Notes under the pieces: model-generated | Told to the model about the DNA's origin: nothing | The model's database searches: none | What the model saw: the letters and a program-made list of their open reading frames with translations, nothing else | Shown: piece after piece, positions 12,556 through 25,197 of the stretch | Layout: the number at the start of each line of letters is the position of its first letter | How positions within the stretch are numbered: position 1 is the stretch's first letter | Program-made: the position numbers and the translations under genes | Assembly (NCBI RefSeq): GCF_032854445.1 | Contig: NC_088295.1 | Span: 83,000,644-83,064,643 of the forward strand | DNA length: 64,000 bases | Source of the DNA: Liolophura sinensis | Taxonomy: Eukaryota > Mollusca > Polyplacophora > Chitonida > Chitonidae | Direction: 5' to 3'

Positions 12556-12825
12556 CATTTATCTATTTATTTGATTGGTGTTTTACGCCGTACTCATGAT
12601 TATTTCACTTATACGACTGGGGCCAGCATTATGGTGGGTGGAAACCGGGCACAGCTCGGGAGAAACACACGACCACCCGCTGGTTGCTCACAGACCTTCC
12701 CGCGTACGGCCGGAGAGGAAGTCATCATAAGCTGGACTTGAACTCACAGCGACCGTATTGGTGAGAGACTCCTGGGTCATTACGCTGCGCTAGTGTGCTA
12801 ACCAACTGAGCCACGGACAACCCCG
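12556..12825 (-). mobile_element. SINE family 1, near full length
   Basis: On the plus strand it reads tail to head: TTTGATTGGTGTTTTACGCC, then CAGCATTATGGTGGGTGG, ACGGCCGGAGAGGAAG and TGGACTTGAACTCACAGCGA, ending in the A-box complement GCTAACCAACTGAGCCACGG. These are the landmarks shared by all family 1 copies in the window. No clear target duplication was found. Confidence 0.85.
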
Positions 12826-12829
12826 TAAA

Positions 12830-15800
12830 ACCTTCGAAATTCATACAACTTCGCTATATCTCCTCCTAAAAATTAAAGACTGGCGGATAGATAGTAAATT
12901 ATAGCGAGAATACTTCGTTGAGACCTACCCCTTTCACATAACATCTAAAAGCACTGTATTTTGGTTCACCATACTGTTTATCGCGCTTGTTGTCCTGACT
13001 TGGTCTGGTTCACCGATTTCCCAAAATTACTACAGCAATTAATACTGAAGCTTACATGCAGTAGGCTACTTTGATTTTGGAATTTGTCGATTGTTTACAC
13101 TTAATAATATATATTCAGGATTTGCTGGCAGCATACGCATTCACATAATTCCACGTTTTATTTCCCTGAAATCGCTAAAAGCCCACATATCCGTGGCCAC
13201 CTGGACTCCCAGAGCTTCTCGGGCCTACGTAGCCCCTCGGCCAGCGCCTTTTGTACCTGGTTACCCGGCTCATCGCCTACCCTAACGCTGAAAACGCTCT
13301 AACGCGCATCGTAATGTTCGAATGAAAGTTTGTTGTCTGTCTAACTCAATAAATACTAACTAAGGTCGGAAGAAAGCATTATGCCGTTAACTGCTGAACC
13401 ATACGGCTGTTAGAGTTGGCGATAGAGGCGAGCAAGCCGTGTGTATCCATAACTTCCAGTTGCCCAATTCCTTCGTGGCTGAAACAGAACGCGCCCAATA
13501 CATGTCGCATGGTAATTGAGTGGGTCGGATGTATGGGGTCTTAGCACGTAATAACGGAAATCATCCGCACCCAGATACTGCTTCTATTGTGGGCCCATTC
13601 AAACAGAGAATTTCCGATGCTATCCACAGCGATTGTCAATTTGATTTCCCTGAAAGTCTACGCCATATGGAAGCGATGAATGAAATCACGCGACCGAGGA
13701 ACTTAACAGAACTCCCTAGGGAATGCCCACTCACACTGCCACAGTAAAGTTATCTGCATTAGGCCACACGGCCGTAAATTTCGAAAATTGATTAAAGGAA
13801 TCTTTGATACCTTTTGAGGACAATATTTCATTTTCTATCGTGTTAGTATTACTACATTGTTTGCTGTTTCGTCTGATATAAATTGAGACCAAGAAGAAAG
13901 AGACCGAAGAAGGGCACCGTGGACCAGGCCTATTAACATCGCATTGCGTAAGCCCAGTACTTGCAAGGCACACATCGACCAGGTAATCAAGCTCATGCCC
14001 GTGCTTGTGAAATGGGACGCCTACACGATGTAGAAGTAGTATACAACGATTCTCTAATTTCATTAGACAAAAAGGATGTTCTGTGGATTTACACCAGAAC
14101 GAATATTAACCACGCAGCGTGTATTGTGTGGTGATTTTTGTGGTAATTTGTGACCTGTTTTTTTTTTTTTCGACATATGGCACCGATAAAAATGTAAATG
14201 TGTTATGTGGATGAGTGCAATTTCGTAATGCTACATGAAGCGAAATACCACCTTTCTAAACTGTTAAATGGAGACAAATATGCATCTAGGTATAAACTAA
14301 AATTCAATATCACATTATATGTATTTAAAGCCTCTAATTTAAACCACGTTTACACATTAATATCTTCTTTTGCCCTCAAATCCCTGCCATAACAACAAAA
14401 AGCGGAATATATATAAACATTCATTTAACTAAGCACAGAGCCTATATCTTTGCTCAAGTTAATTTATACACCATATTTAGCGAACAAGCAGATCATGCTT
14501 TGTGGAATCTTAAAACGAGTTCCATAACCAGATGCAGTTATCTTTTGGATAATCTCTATCCTTAATTAATGGCGGTTTTGGCCAAAATTGCCGAAGCCTT
14601 CAGTTTTGTTCCACCAAGCACCAGGTACAATCTTTGAGGTTATGTGGTTAGTCTGGATGTTCTACTGACACGACATAAGGATGTGCATTTTATTTATTAA
14701 TAATGATCATCTTCAGGTGAATCGACTGTGGAGGTCAGGGACACGCCGTTAGCTTGCGACACCAGACAAACGAGAAGTACACGCCGGATAGTGTTTGCAC
14801 ACCAGAAAAGAAATGAAGTAGCAAATCTGGGGTCTCAACGGCTTCTGTCAATATCCTACAACGGACACAAAGCCATGGCGATTTCTGAAGTCTTTAATTA
14901 ATGACAGCGCCGTGGCACTGCAAATTTACACGCTAGCACGCAGAATAAATTAACAAAAACGGACGATGTTTAATAAAGCAAATTCTATTTCGTGGATGGG
15001 TTATTCACGGTATTGTATTGAGACATTGCGTGCCTTATACCCATTTTCTCTCCAATGTAGGCTATAATCAGGGGTCACTCAATGCCACCAATTAGCGATA
15101 CGGTGCTAACTTGTACACACCCACTGTCCCGCCCAGGGAATGGGGAATTCTTTTCAAAAAGTATAAAAACGTTGCAAAAAAAGTCAATAAAATACATTAT
15201 TCTTAGCAGTAACTTATGCGTTATATTTTTGTATTTCATTTGCAGTATTGTTTGTGCCATATCAGATTGCTTTCTCTTATGCTAAGCTTACATTGTATGT
15301 TTGATTATAATAATATTATTGCTATGCACCACATCTGTAGAATATATTAAAGAGACAAATCATGACGATATTTTTGCAGTGAATAAACACAGGCTTCAGG
15401 AAATGGCTTTGTGCAATTACCTAACAAGCACTTTATCCTAGTGGCCAGTGTATATTACAGTGCCTTTCGGGTGGATCGCCAGTGACCAAAACAAGTATCT
15501 GTGTATGAATATTCATTTTAGTTATAGAAAATCAACTTAAATAAATCTTACACAATGAATTATTCCGCTCCTTAGAGATACATTCTGTTTGGCTCAGGTA
15601 AATATTAACAATCGACAGCTGAAGCGTGATCATTGATTTTCATGGCATCTTTCAGCCAGCAGTAATCCTGGGCCACAGTCAGGCCTATGGCAGATCAGGG
15701 TTGTTATTGTTAAGTATCGCAGTGGCATCTTGTCATTGTGCGAAAGGTAGAGTCTGGAATATTAGGCTGGGAAAATACAGACAACCGGAAACGGTCCAAG

Positions 15801-15885
15801 AATAATTCCTGTCTTTGTAATTTGTGAACTTAGCACATTCACATAAGAAACAACTTTCACCCGACAGGTGGGCTCTATGGATTTG
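12830..15885. other. AT-rich intergenic stretch, nothing recognised
   Basis: No frame here shows a known motif. The longest frames (75 codons at 13520-13747 and 110 codons on the complement at 13731-14063) have no splice-consistent neighbours or familiar residues. A T-run lies at about 14158-14170. Confidence 0.4.
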
Positions 15886-15889
15886 TCTC

Positions 15890-16106
15890 TTCGGCTAAAT
15901 AGCCCAATGTAGCTCGATGGCTCAGGCTCTTATAATACGTTGCTTTCCCCCGTGACGCACATGCTCTCGGTAATGTAGTGTATTCAAATCCAGCTTCTGC
16001 TAATCTGACTGCCCACTTAGAAGGTTTATCATGCACCTGGCCAAAGGTATTGGTTAACTCTGGGCAATTCTCCAATACATCATTAAAACACCAATCAAAT
16101 AAATAC
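15890..16106 (+). mobile_element. SINE family 2 (different tRNA head, same tail)
   Basis: The tRNA-like 5' part has an A-box-like TAGCTCGATGGCTCAGG and a B-box-like GTATTCAAATCCAGC. It ends in ATTAAAACACCAATCAAATAAA, the same 3' tail as family 1. Head and body differ from family 1. Confidence 0.65.
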
Positions 16107-16123
16107 ATTTTTTATGTTTCTTT

Positions 16124-16245
16124 TATATTTACTTGATTGGTGTTTTACGCCATTCAATAAATTCTTCACGTCTGCCAAGGTCACCAGCATTGTGGTGGGA
16201 GGAAATCGGGCTCGGGGAAATCCACGACCATCCACATGTTGTGTT
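16124..16245 (-). mobile_element. SINE family 1, truncated, tail-to-tail with its neighbour
   Basis: TTGATTGGTGTTTTACGCC, then CAGCATTGTGGTGGGAGG and CACGACCATCC, then the homology stops. The tail directly faces the tail of the SINE at 15890-16106, making an inverted repeat of about 22 bp with an 18-bp spacer. Confidence 0.7.
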
Positions 16246-16701
16246 TTTTGTATATGTTCATCAAATAAGCGGCCAATGTTAATTATACATATATATGCAC
16301 AGAGCTTCATGTAAGTTAAATAAGTAGATCAACAAAAACATACAAGCGCTGCCAGCTCTCGCAATTCACTGCCATGCACAACAAAATTCACGCCTTCTGA
16401 AGAAGGTCTGACAATGTTCGACACAAAGACAACTTTACAATATAACCATTTTACTATTCTCAACCTTCATTCTGAAAACACACACTTCATCAAAAAATAT
16501 CCAATTTACCCATTTTTGTGTGGATATTTTTGGAATTTGATCCAATTATACACAACAGTTCTAGAAAATGATTACGTAATATCCTTTATTGTGGAGTATT
16601 GGTATCCTCATTGGTATGAGGGCGTGGTACTAAGTGGTGTTACTTTCCCTTAAATAACACTAACAAACTACATTAAAAAAATTTTGCAATACTTGAATAT
16701 T

Positions 16702-16707
16702 TTTATT
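16702..16707 (-). terminator. Candidate poly(A) signal of the exonuclease gene
   Basis: AATAAA on the minus strand, about 140 bp past the predicted stop codon at 16848. The distance is reasonable for a 3' UTR. The hexamer is common in AT-rich DNA, so confidence is limited. Confidence 0.35.
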
Positions 16708-16847
16708 CATACAATTCATGGAAAGCTGGAATGATAAGGTTAATTTAATATATACTGACAACCATAAATTTTAAAGAAAACAATGCATTCTCATTTTTAC
16801 GATATTTACAGAAATGAACCAGAACAGTCCACATCTAGCTACAAGTG

Positions 16848-16901
16848 TTATCTCCCCTGTCGCTCCCTCTCAAGAAGTTCCTGATGAATTTGCACACATG
16901 C
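16848..16901 (-). CDS. WRNexo: WRNexo exon 7 (stop codon)
   Basis: Acceptor TTGTATTTTCCAG. It encodes [17 protein letters not shown] and then TAA at 16848-16850. The end of the frame lies inside the string AGGGGAGATAACACTTG. Confidence 0.8.
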   Translation of the reverse strand, partial: ACVQIHQELLERERQGR

Positions 16902-19900
16902 CTGGAAAATACAAACACTGACATTTCAGTTTTATTGCAGTAAATAATTTCATCCATTAACAATTTGAAAGGTATACATTAATATAAAAGTTTCAAGTGG
17001 CCATTATTTTAGCATGGGTAAACGTGTTACACTCACAAACGCATCGGTGGCGGCGTACTGTAGTTGTACCTCACTCAGTGGGCACTCACGCCAGTCTCCA
17101 GTGCGAACTGATGGATCCTTCTTGAGTTTGTGGCGAAGCTGAAACAAAATGGCATATAGACAATCCAATAATGACCTAATAACATAGTAATAGAACAGGG
17201 CCTCACACATCATCTGTTTTAATGAAACCAGAATTCGTTGTAACAATACAAAACGAGAATGTGAACATAACCGCACAAAGTGCCGTTTACTGGGATCGAA
17301 CACTTTACTTTACTGAAGTCATGAATAGTACCAGTGAATGGCTAATTTCCACTTGGAACGTTAAAATTGTGCTATACCATATATACAGAGGCGCAGCACA
17401 ATTCATGTTGAAGTGTAAAAACGTAGAGTAGGTATAATTGGCATTTTTTGTCATTATTATCTGTTTAGCATGTTTAATGTATGCTTCTTTCACAAGTCCG
17501 TTAACGCTTTGTATACGCTTACTTCTGCGTTACTTTGAACAAATGGGACAAAATAAATGAAGAAATTCGTATAATTTTACATATTCAGAGGTGCGTGTTG
17601 AACATTAAACTAATGCTAAGCTACACATGTGTTCTATTTTAAAACTTAGCCAAGTCTCTAAATGAAAGTCTTATGCAGATGTTGTTACCAGATGTTTTGT
17701 TAAGCTGTCCAGACTCCAAAGCTGGGACGTTGAGAGGACACGGTTCGCCATTTGACCCAAGTCAACAACGTTCTCCTTCATCAAAGGCTGGAAATTTATG
17801 TGAAAATCCCTGGTCAATTTCCACAAGTCACTAAAATAATAAAATCAACAATCACACAATGTATTTTCAGAATTTTCACCAATCAGTCTAAAATAATTTA
17901 ATATAATTTAAGTTTCTCTGCGACAAGAGAAAGTAACGCTATAGTGGCAACTAAGACACCAAACATCAGGCATTTTTCATTGGGCTGTTTTACGTATTTT
18001 CCATAATAATTAGCCGAAAAGAAATGCGTTCCTATTGGCAAATAAAGATCCTAGACTATAACTTTTGGTGCTGAAACTTAGTTTTGCAAAATGGATATCA
18101 TCATACCTTCCAAACAATCCATTACCAGAAGTACCAGAATCTTGCAAAATATTTAAATTAGTACTGGACGAAATTTGTATACGTCAAATACAGTGTGCCA
18201 GGATGGACAGACTTATTATTGGAGGAAATGACCACCTCTCGCCAGTTACCTGACAAACCTCGCGATCAAGAGCCAAAAGGAGCTGTATTCAAACATGTGG
18301 TCAATGGTCAGTGGTCTGATATGTCTAGACTGTGGTCAGAGACAGCACTCCCATTCACATTAATCTATTCAGCTCAAGTTCGCGTTCAACCAAAGGACAG
18401 TCTGGAATGCTAATGTGAGTAATGGTACCAAATATAATTAAATCAATAATGTAGAATTTATTCGACTGGTGTCAGTTCCATTTCTGTTAAAGTGTTCCAC
18501 GAATATAATGATATTTCGTCATCACGCTACTATCATTTCTCCGCGAAGTCAACGCTACAATTTCGCAGCTTTGAACATATAAAGTTCAACTCTGTTCATC
18601 TTAGGGATGACGAACAAAGCAGGACAAATACTGATAACATTTACGAAAAAATCCACTGTGACAGCATTAATGCCAGTCAATCGAAATACTATTATGAAGA
18701 CAAATTAAATGAAGAACTAAACTACTTGGCTACAGATTCTGAAAATCAGCTTTCAGTTTTTCACCTTAATTCCACAGGTTGGGGAAGCATTTTAATGAAG
18801 TCACTAGCGATCTCCAAAACTTAGATCAGGATTTTACCGTGATAGATCTTTCTGAAAGCTGGCTAAACTCAGCAACCGAATCCTTCTATAACATTTCCGG
18901 TTATTTCTTCACTTCACCTACCATAAAATTTTAAAAAGGCGGTGGTGTAACTTTATATGTTAGAGAATCTATGCGAAGTCTGAAAGTAAGGCAAGATTTA
19001 TGATTTAATGAACAAACGGGTGTTTATGAAATTTTGTTTATTGAATTTAGAGTAAACAATACGGCTCAAATTGTTGGCATTATCTATCTTCCCCCGAGAG
19101 GGAATGTCACTTCATTCAATGAACACCTAACATCATTATTAAGCACAATCTCAACAAGTAAAATCTGCATTCTGATAAGCGATTCAATATCGATCTTTTT
19201 AAAACTGAATCACATGCCCGAACTCAAACATTCCTGGACATTCTTAAATGTAACTATATTTCCCTGTGGTCACCAAAGCAACTCGTGTTAGCAACAATTC
19301 GGCCACCTTAATACATAATACTATCATTAATTTCCATAAACGAAACGTATTATCCGGAATTTTGCTCACGGATATCTCCGATCATTTTCCCATTTTTTAT
19401 GTTCTTAAAACCTTTGTCCCAAGCAATTACCCAAAATTTCACATCGTTCATATACCTTTAAAACAAAACAACATTTTGTAAATGCCATGGAGAACGTTAA
19501 CTGGGGTGAAAATTTCATAATGGATGAGCCATTAACATTCATGGCCAAATTACTTAACTAACATCATATATATTTCCCTACCGCAACAATTAAAACCAAT
19601 AAACGCAAAATTTATAAGCCTTGGGTAACACACGGTCTGCTATAATCAGTCTACATAAAAAATAAATTTTACAGGAAACAACCGATACCGCCAAATCGTA
19701 GTACACGTGCGAAATACAGATTTAACAAAAATAATCTTAAGAGCCTTCTTCGCTTATGAAAGAAAACATACTTCGAAAACAAATTCTACGAAGTTCACAA
19801 TGATATTAAAAAAACATGAAAAGTACCTAACTAATTGCTTTGTTAAAAAAATGTAGAAAATCGCTTCCTGACGTATTCGAAATAACTGACATGGATATAT

Positions 19901-22900
19901 GCGATACACAGTCTACCGCCGACAATTTTAACAATTATTTTACATCAACAGCTTCCAACATCCAGAATAATATAGCGTCTATCCACACTTCTTTTCATGA
20001 GTATCTCCCTGAGCCAATCCCGGACTAATTCCATTTTGATCCAGTGTTTAAGGAAATGGTCGCCTCGGTTATACTCAACTGTAAATTATCTTCTCCGGGA
20101 ATAGATGGCATTCCGATGTCTGTATTGAAAATAGCTTCAAACGCTACTGCTGATCCTCTAGCGCATATTATTAATTTGGCAATGTTAACTGGCCAGTTTC
20201 CTAATTTGATAAAAACAGCGAAAATTACACCAGTTCATAAATTAGGAAACTGCAAAAAATAGAAAATTCAACTACTTTCAGTTCTGCCCAGTATCAGTAA
20301 AATTTTTGAAAAAAGTCACAACAAACATGATCATGAACTATCCTGAAAGTAACAAAAGTATAACTCAACCTCAGTATGGGTTTCGGAGGCCTCCGTGGCT
20401 CAGTCGGTTAGCGGGCTAGTGCAGCGTAATGACCCAGAAGCTTCTCAACAATGCGGTCGCTGTGAATTCAAGTCCAGGTCATGCCGGCTTCCTCTCCGGC
20501 CGTAAGTGGGTAGGTCTGCCAGCAACCTGCGGATGGTAATGGGTTCCCCCGGGCTTTGCCCAGTTTCCACCCACCATAATGTTGGCCGCCGTCGTATAAG
20601 TGAAATATTCTTGAGTACGGCGTAAAACACCAATCAAATAAAATAAATAAATAAATGAATAAATCAGTATGGGTTTCGATCAAGTCATTCTACATTACAT
20701 GCCGCATGTGATCTCTATGACACACTTCTTGCTGCCAACAAAAATAAAGAATTTACAATAGTAACATTCCTTGATCTATCGAAGGCTTCCGACACCGTAA
20801 ATCTTAACATCCTACTCGACAAACTCATCCATTATGGATTCCCTGGAGTATGCAGTAAAACCTCCGAAATCTTAGTGCTTTAAAGTTATTTATCTAATCG
20901 TTACAAATTTGTAAACTGCAATGATGTAATCATGCTCTGAACCAAACTCGCACGGCGTCTTCCAAATCTCTATATTGAGTCCATTATTATTTTTGATTTA
21001 TTTATTTATTTATTGGTGTTTTACGCCGTACTCAAGAATATTTCACTTATACGACGGCGGTCGGCGTTGTGGTGGGAGGAAACCGGGCAGAGCCCGGAGG
21101 AAACCCACGACCATCCGCAGGTTGCTGGTTGCAGACCTTGCCACGTATGGCCGGAGAAGAAGCCAGCATGATCTGGACTGTTGATTTTTGATCTGCATTA
21201 ATGACATAAATGCTGCAACTAGCCTTGTAAAATTTATCTTATTTGGCCACGAGACTAGTGCCTATGCCTCTTCTAAGAGTCAAAGTGGTGGAATAAACAT
21301 AATGGAAATGGAAGTACCTAAAGTTCAAAAATGGCTTCCAGCCAACCGCCTTATCACTTAATATCGCCAAAACTAATTACGTGCTAATAAAACCTATCAA
21401 CAGGGGACACACAAATGCACCCCCCATTTTATTAAACAACAGTGAAATTATCTCTATTTTAGAATTTTAATTCCTTGGAATTCCCTTTAATAACAAGTGT
21501 CATGGGTTTCTCATATAACGCGCATAGATCTGCAAAAAATACCCAGAAACATAGGAATCATAAGCCACATGAAATGTTCATTCGATAAAAATGCTTTACT
21601 TACATTATACTATTCCCTGATTAACCCTTATCTAACATGTGCAAAATTCGTTATGGGGAAATGCCTACAATACTCTTGTCTGCCAATAGCACACAAATTT
21701 ATGTTTCATCCTTATCGACTACCATACTCTATCCAACTGTTCTTTCGAAAATAATCATATCCACGCTTACTCCACTATTACCCAGACATCCAATCCACAT
21801 AAACCATTTTTGAAAGGAAATTTTCCTATCCCACACTCAGAGTAGCCGGCCCTCGTGAGTGGAACAAACTGTCAATCAACTTAAAAATCATTGATTATAT
21901 GTCACTTTTTAAATCCAGACTTTACAAAGAACATATATGGCGTTTTTGTATTCATTTATGTGTTATTGCTATTTTGTGGTTTCTTGTGGACCTATTTTCT
22001 TTCTATCTTTTCTCTTTTACATTGTCGTTTTCAAATCTCTTATGGTACATGTATGACTACCTCCGTGAAAGAATTGATTCTGTATAACTGTTGGGATAGA
22101 ACAAGTCCATAGGACTTTATTCCCGCCCTTCGAAAGATATTTGCCTACTCATGTACTGAACTATAAGTGAATAAATAAATACGTAAAAAATATCAAGTGT
22201 ACTGCGTTATTGACAACGGATTGTCTGTAAAGGATTGTCTGAAAAATGATCTTATAATATATCTATAAGACACTACTAAGTCTGGAGGGAAAACATGTAT
22301 ACCTACTTTTCAATGCCAACTCCCACAAGTTTTACCCTCTGACAAAACAGCACTTTCTCCAATAGGTCTGGAAAACCTGAAAGATCCAAAGACTTTTAAA
22401 CAAACAATGGAGCAATTATCCAGAAACCAGAGAAGAAACAAGTGACAATTCGATTGATCTTATTAAATACTGTGTAATCTCAGTACTGCAGAACGGACTT
22501 GGGGTACCAGCTACATGTAAAAGTATATCCTACCTCCTATTGATGACAGCTGAAAGACGTAACAGGAATTGTTGAGAAAACACAACTGTAACACTGCTGT
22601 CTTATCCTCGTGACCTCTGCGATACAACACCGGCCACTCGATATCAAAGCCAACAAAACAATCACTGTTTTCCTGTTGCAAATTTTCCCTGTAATAATGA
22701 AGCAATCATAAATGAACTTCATATCAATCAGATCCAGCTATTTACATGGTTGCTATTAAATGGCATGGCAAAATTCCTAAACTTGACAAAAACATCTCAT
22801 ACGTGTAGGTTTCATATTGCAATGTAAATTTTCCTCTTTTCTCGGCTAGTATATGTTTAGGGCCTACACGTTCACATAGCTGAAAACACAGGAACGGTAC

Positions 22901-25055
22901 CTTCGCTTGCAAGATATGCATAAAGTTGATGGTATATAATCACACCTTCCAAGGATAATACTACGCGCCTCAGCAGGTCTCCGACAAAGTTCAGCAGAGT
23001 GTTATCCAGTATATTGGAGCACGATACGACTGTAAACAACTGACTTTTAGCCTGAGCTGTACTGTATACCTATGCCGGACCTTGGACCCACCCCTCCCCA
23101 TTAGGCAACCTCTCACCCCCCCCCCCCCCCCTCCCCAGACACTTCCCCCAGTGGACATTTCCCCCAACATATTTTTTTCCTCCTATGAACAATTCTCGCT
23201 GAATCATACGATAAATGTAATTGTATTTTTACCGCATTATTGTATTTTGTCATTGATTCTGGCGGATAAGTGATAATGGGAGATTTCTCATTAAGTTGAC
23301 TTATAAACGTTTTACAGTAACTGGGATTAGTGATGTAGAGTCAGATTTGTTTTGACCATTCCACATTAGGTATGGGTATTAAAAAGAAAGAGTTGCTTTG
23401 ATGGTAGCATACCAAGTATGATTCACCAAGTTAGGCATATCAAGTTGTTTGGACAAACAGCCATGAACGTTAAGTTGTTGTACAAGAAATGCCAAGTATA
23501 GTACAGTGATAAACTGCAATAAAGTAGAACAAATAAAAAAAATATGTGTTTATTTCTTGTTATGGTATATAAATCTTGTCTACTGAAATACGAAGTCAAA
23601 CAATATGTGGCAATGCAACACTGCAGATAAAAATGTCATATCACGTAAAGTACTCTGCTTACTTAATCACCACAGGACTGCAGCTCTCAGAAGACCCGCT
23701 GGTATATTCATACACCATCTCTTAAAGTATACATACTCTGGAAGGAATGGAATATAAGTAAGTGGTACACGCAGGCCTTTCACATGGAAGTTATGTGTAC
23801 CAATAAATTGGATTGGAAAAAAGAGCTGATAGGCAGATAATTCTGATTTTCACAACACAAAAAAGCAGAGCAGAAAAGATGGCATGAAAGTAAAAGTGCA
23901 TCAACTGCTAACTAGGATTTTCTAGGGGGTTCCTAAATTTGCAGTTAAATGGCAGTTTCACATTTATGCCACTTCTGTATTTGTGAGCTTGGTACTGAGT
24001 GCACATCAAGCACCTGATGTTTGTTTGATGGCACTCAGTTCTCAAGGATTCAAAGCAGCCTTCCCTTGTTCGAAGCTGTCAACAGCCCTAAAAGAGAGCT
24101 CATCCATTCACCCTCATCCCCCACCCCTGAATAGTGCCATGAGTCAAGGCAAAAATCTGAGTATTTCCTGCAGACTTTTCCCCAACCATCGCCACAACAT
24201 CGTCCAGGATGATGCACAAGTCATGCATAAAATGGCAATCACCTTGTTTTCTCTAAGCCTAAGGGACTGCTTACCAAACCCTACCCCAACATTAGATGGC
24301 ATCTCTGGAGGGGTGAAAGGCTGTGGCAGGGGATTTTGGCGCACAGCTGCTGAAGGGGCAGCTAAGGAGGCAGGGACTTCTCCCTGTCTCTCTACGATCT
24401 TTGGCAGTGTTTCAGCCAACCGATGTTCCAGAATACCCTGAAATCTACGGAACATCTCATAGGTGTAGGAAACCAGATCCTGCATGACAATCTCTACCGG
24501 CAACAGAGGGGTCAGCTGGAAGTGCTGACAGCAATCCCTCTGTTGTAGAGCAGAATCATGTCGAACAAATACCTGGCCAGCTTTCAACGCATCAACCTGT
24601 TAACGTAAAGAAATTAATTGCCTGGTAAAAATGTAGATGTTAAAATAATCAAAGATTGTCACTAAACAATGACCTTTAATTCTGCATTTGATAATCACAT
24701 AATACATCATGCGCACAGAAAGACAGACAAATGGCTGACCTCTAATGGCTCTCCTCTAATGAAACATACAGGCGTAAACAGGGCTGACATCCTCTCTAAT
24801 TAAATGCACACACACACACACAGGGCGGACATCTCCTCTAATGAAACATACACACACACAGGGCTGACATCTCCTGTAATGAAACACACACACACACAGG
24901 GCTGACATCTCCTGTAATGAACACACACACACAAACATGGCTGACATCTCCTCCAGCTAATGTCCTCTAACACACACACACGCACACACACGCACACACA
25001 CGCACACACATGCACACACACACACACACACATATGGCTGACATCTCCTGTAATG

Positions 25056-25108
<53 letters not shown>

Positions 25109-25162
25109 CTGACATCTCCTGTAATGAAACACACACACAGGGCTGACATCTCCTCCAATGAA

Positions 25163-25197
<35 letters not shown>

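Larger units (their letters stand above)
18490..22180 (+). mobile_element. Decayed non-LTR retrotransposon (CR1/L2-like LINE)
   Basis: Remnant of a LINE in intron 4 of the exonuclease gene, opposite strand. Several frames carry parts of one ORF2. These are an endonuclease (FHLN near 18760, DLSESWLN near 18850, GIIYLPP near 19070, SDHFPIF near 19375), the start of the reverse transcriptase ([14 protein letters not shown] near 20095, QYGFR at 20668, [11 protein letters not shown] near 20770) and its C-terminal part ([13 protein letters not shown] near 21500, [13 protein letters not shown] near 21850). There are many stops and frameshifts, and the polymerase FADD box reads FGHE. Two SINEs are nested inside. 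It ends in a short AATAAATAAATA tail. The clade is inferred from motif style only. Confidence 0.85.

Noticed and set aside
20386-20470. Possible functional tRNA gene
   Set aside because: A and B boxes are present but no cloverleaf can be drawn, and the sequence is the head of a SINE with target duplications.
23983-24441. 152-codon plus-strand ORF
   Set aside because: It is the complement of the orphan exon-like ORF on the minus strand. Only the minus strand has matching splice sites.
24144-24587. Mediator subunit (MED30-like) identity for the orphan ORF
   Set aside because: Only a loose resemblance over a short helix ([13 protein letters not shown]). No other region fits.
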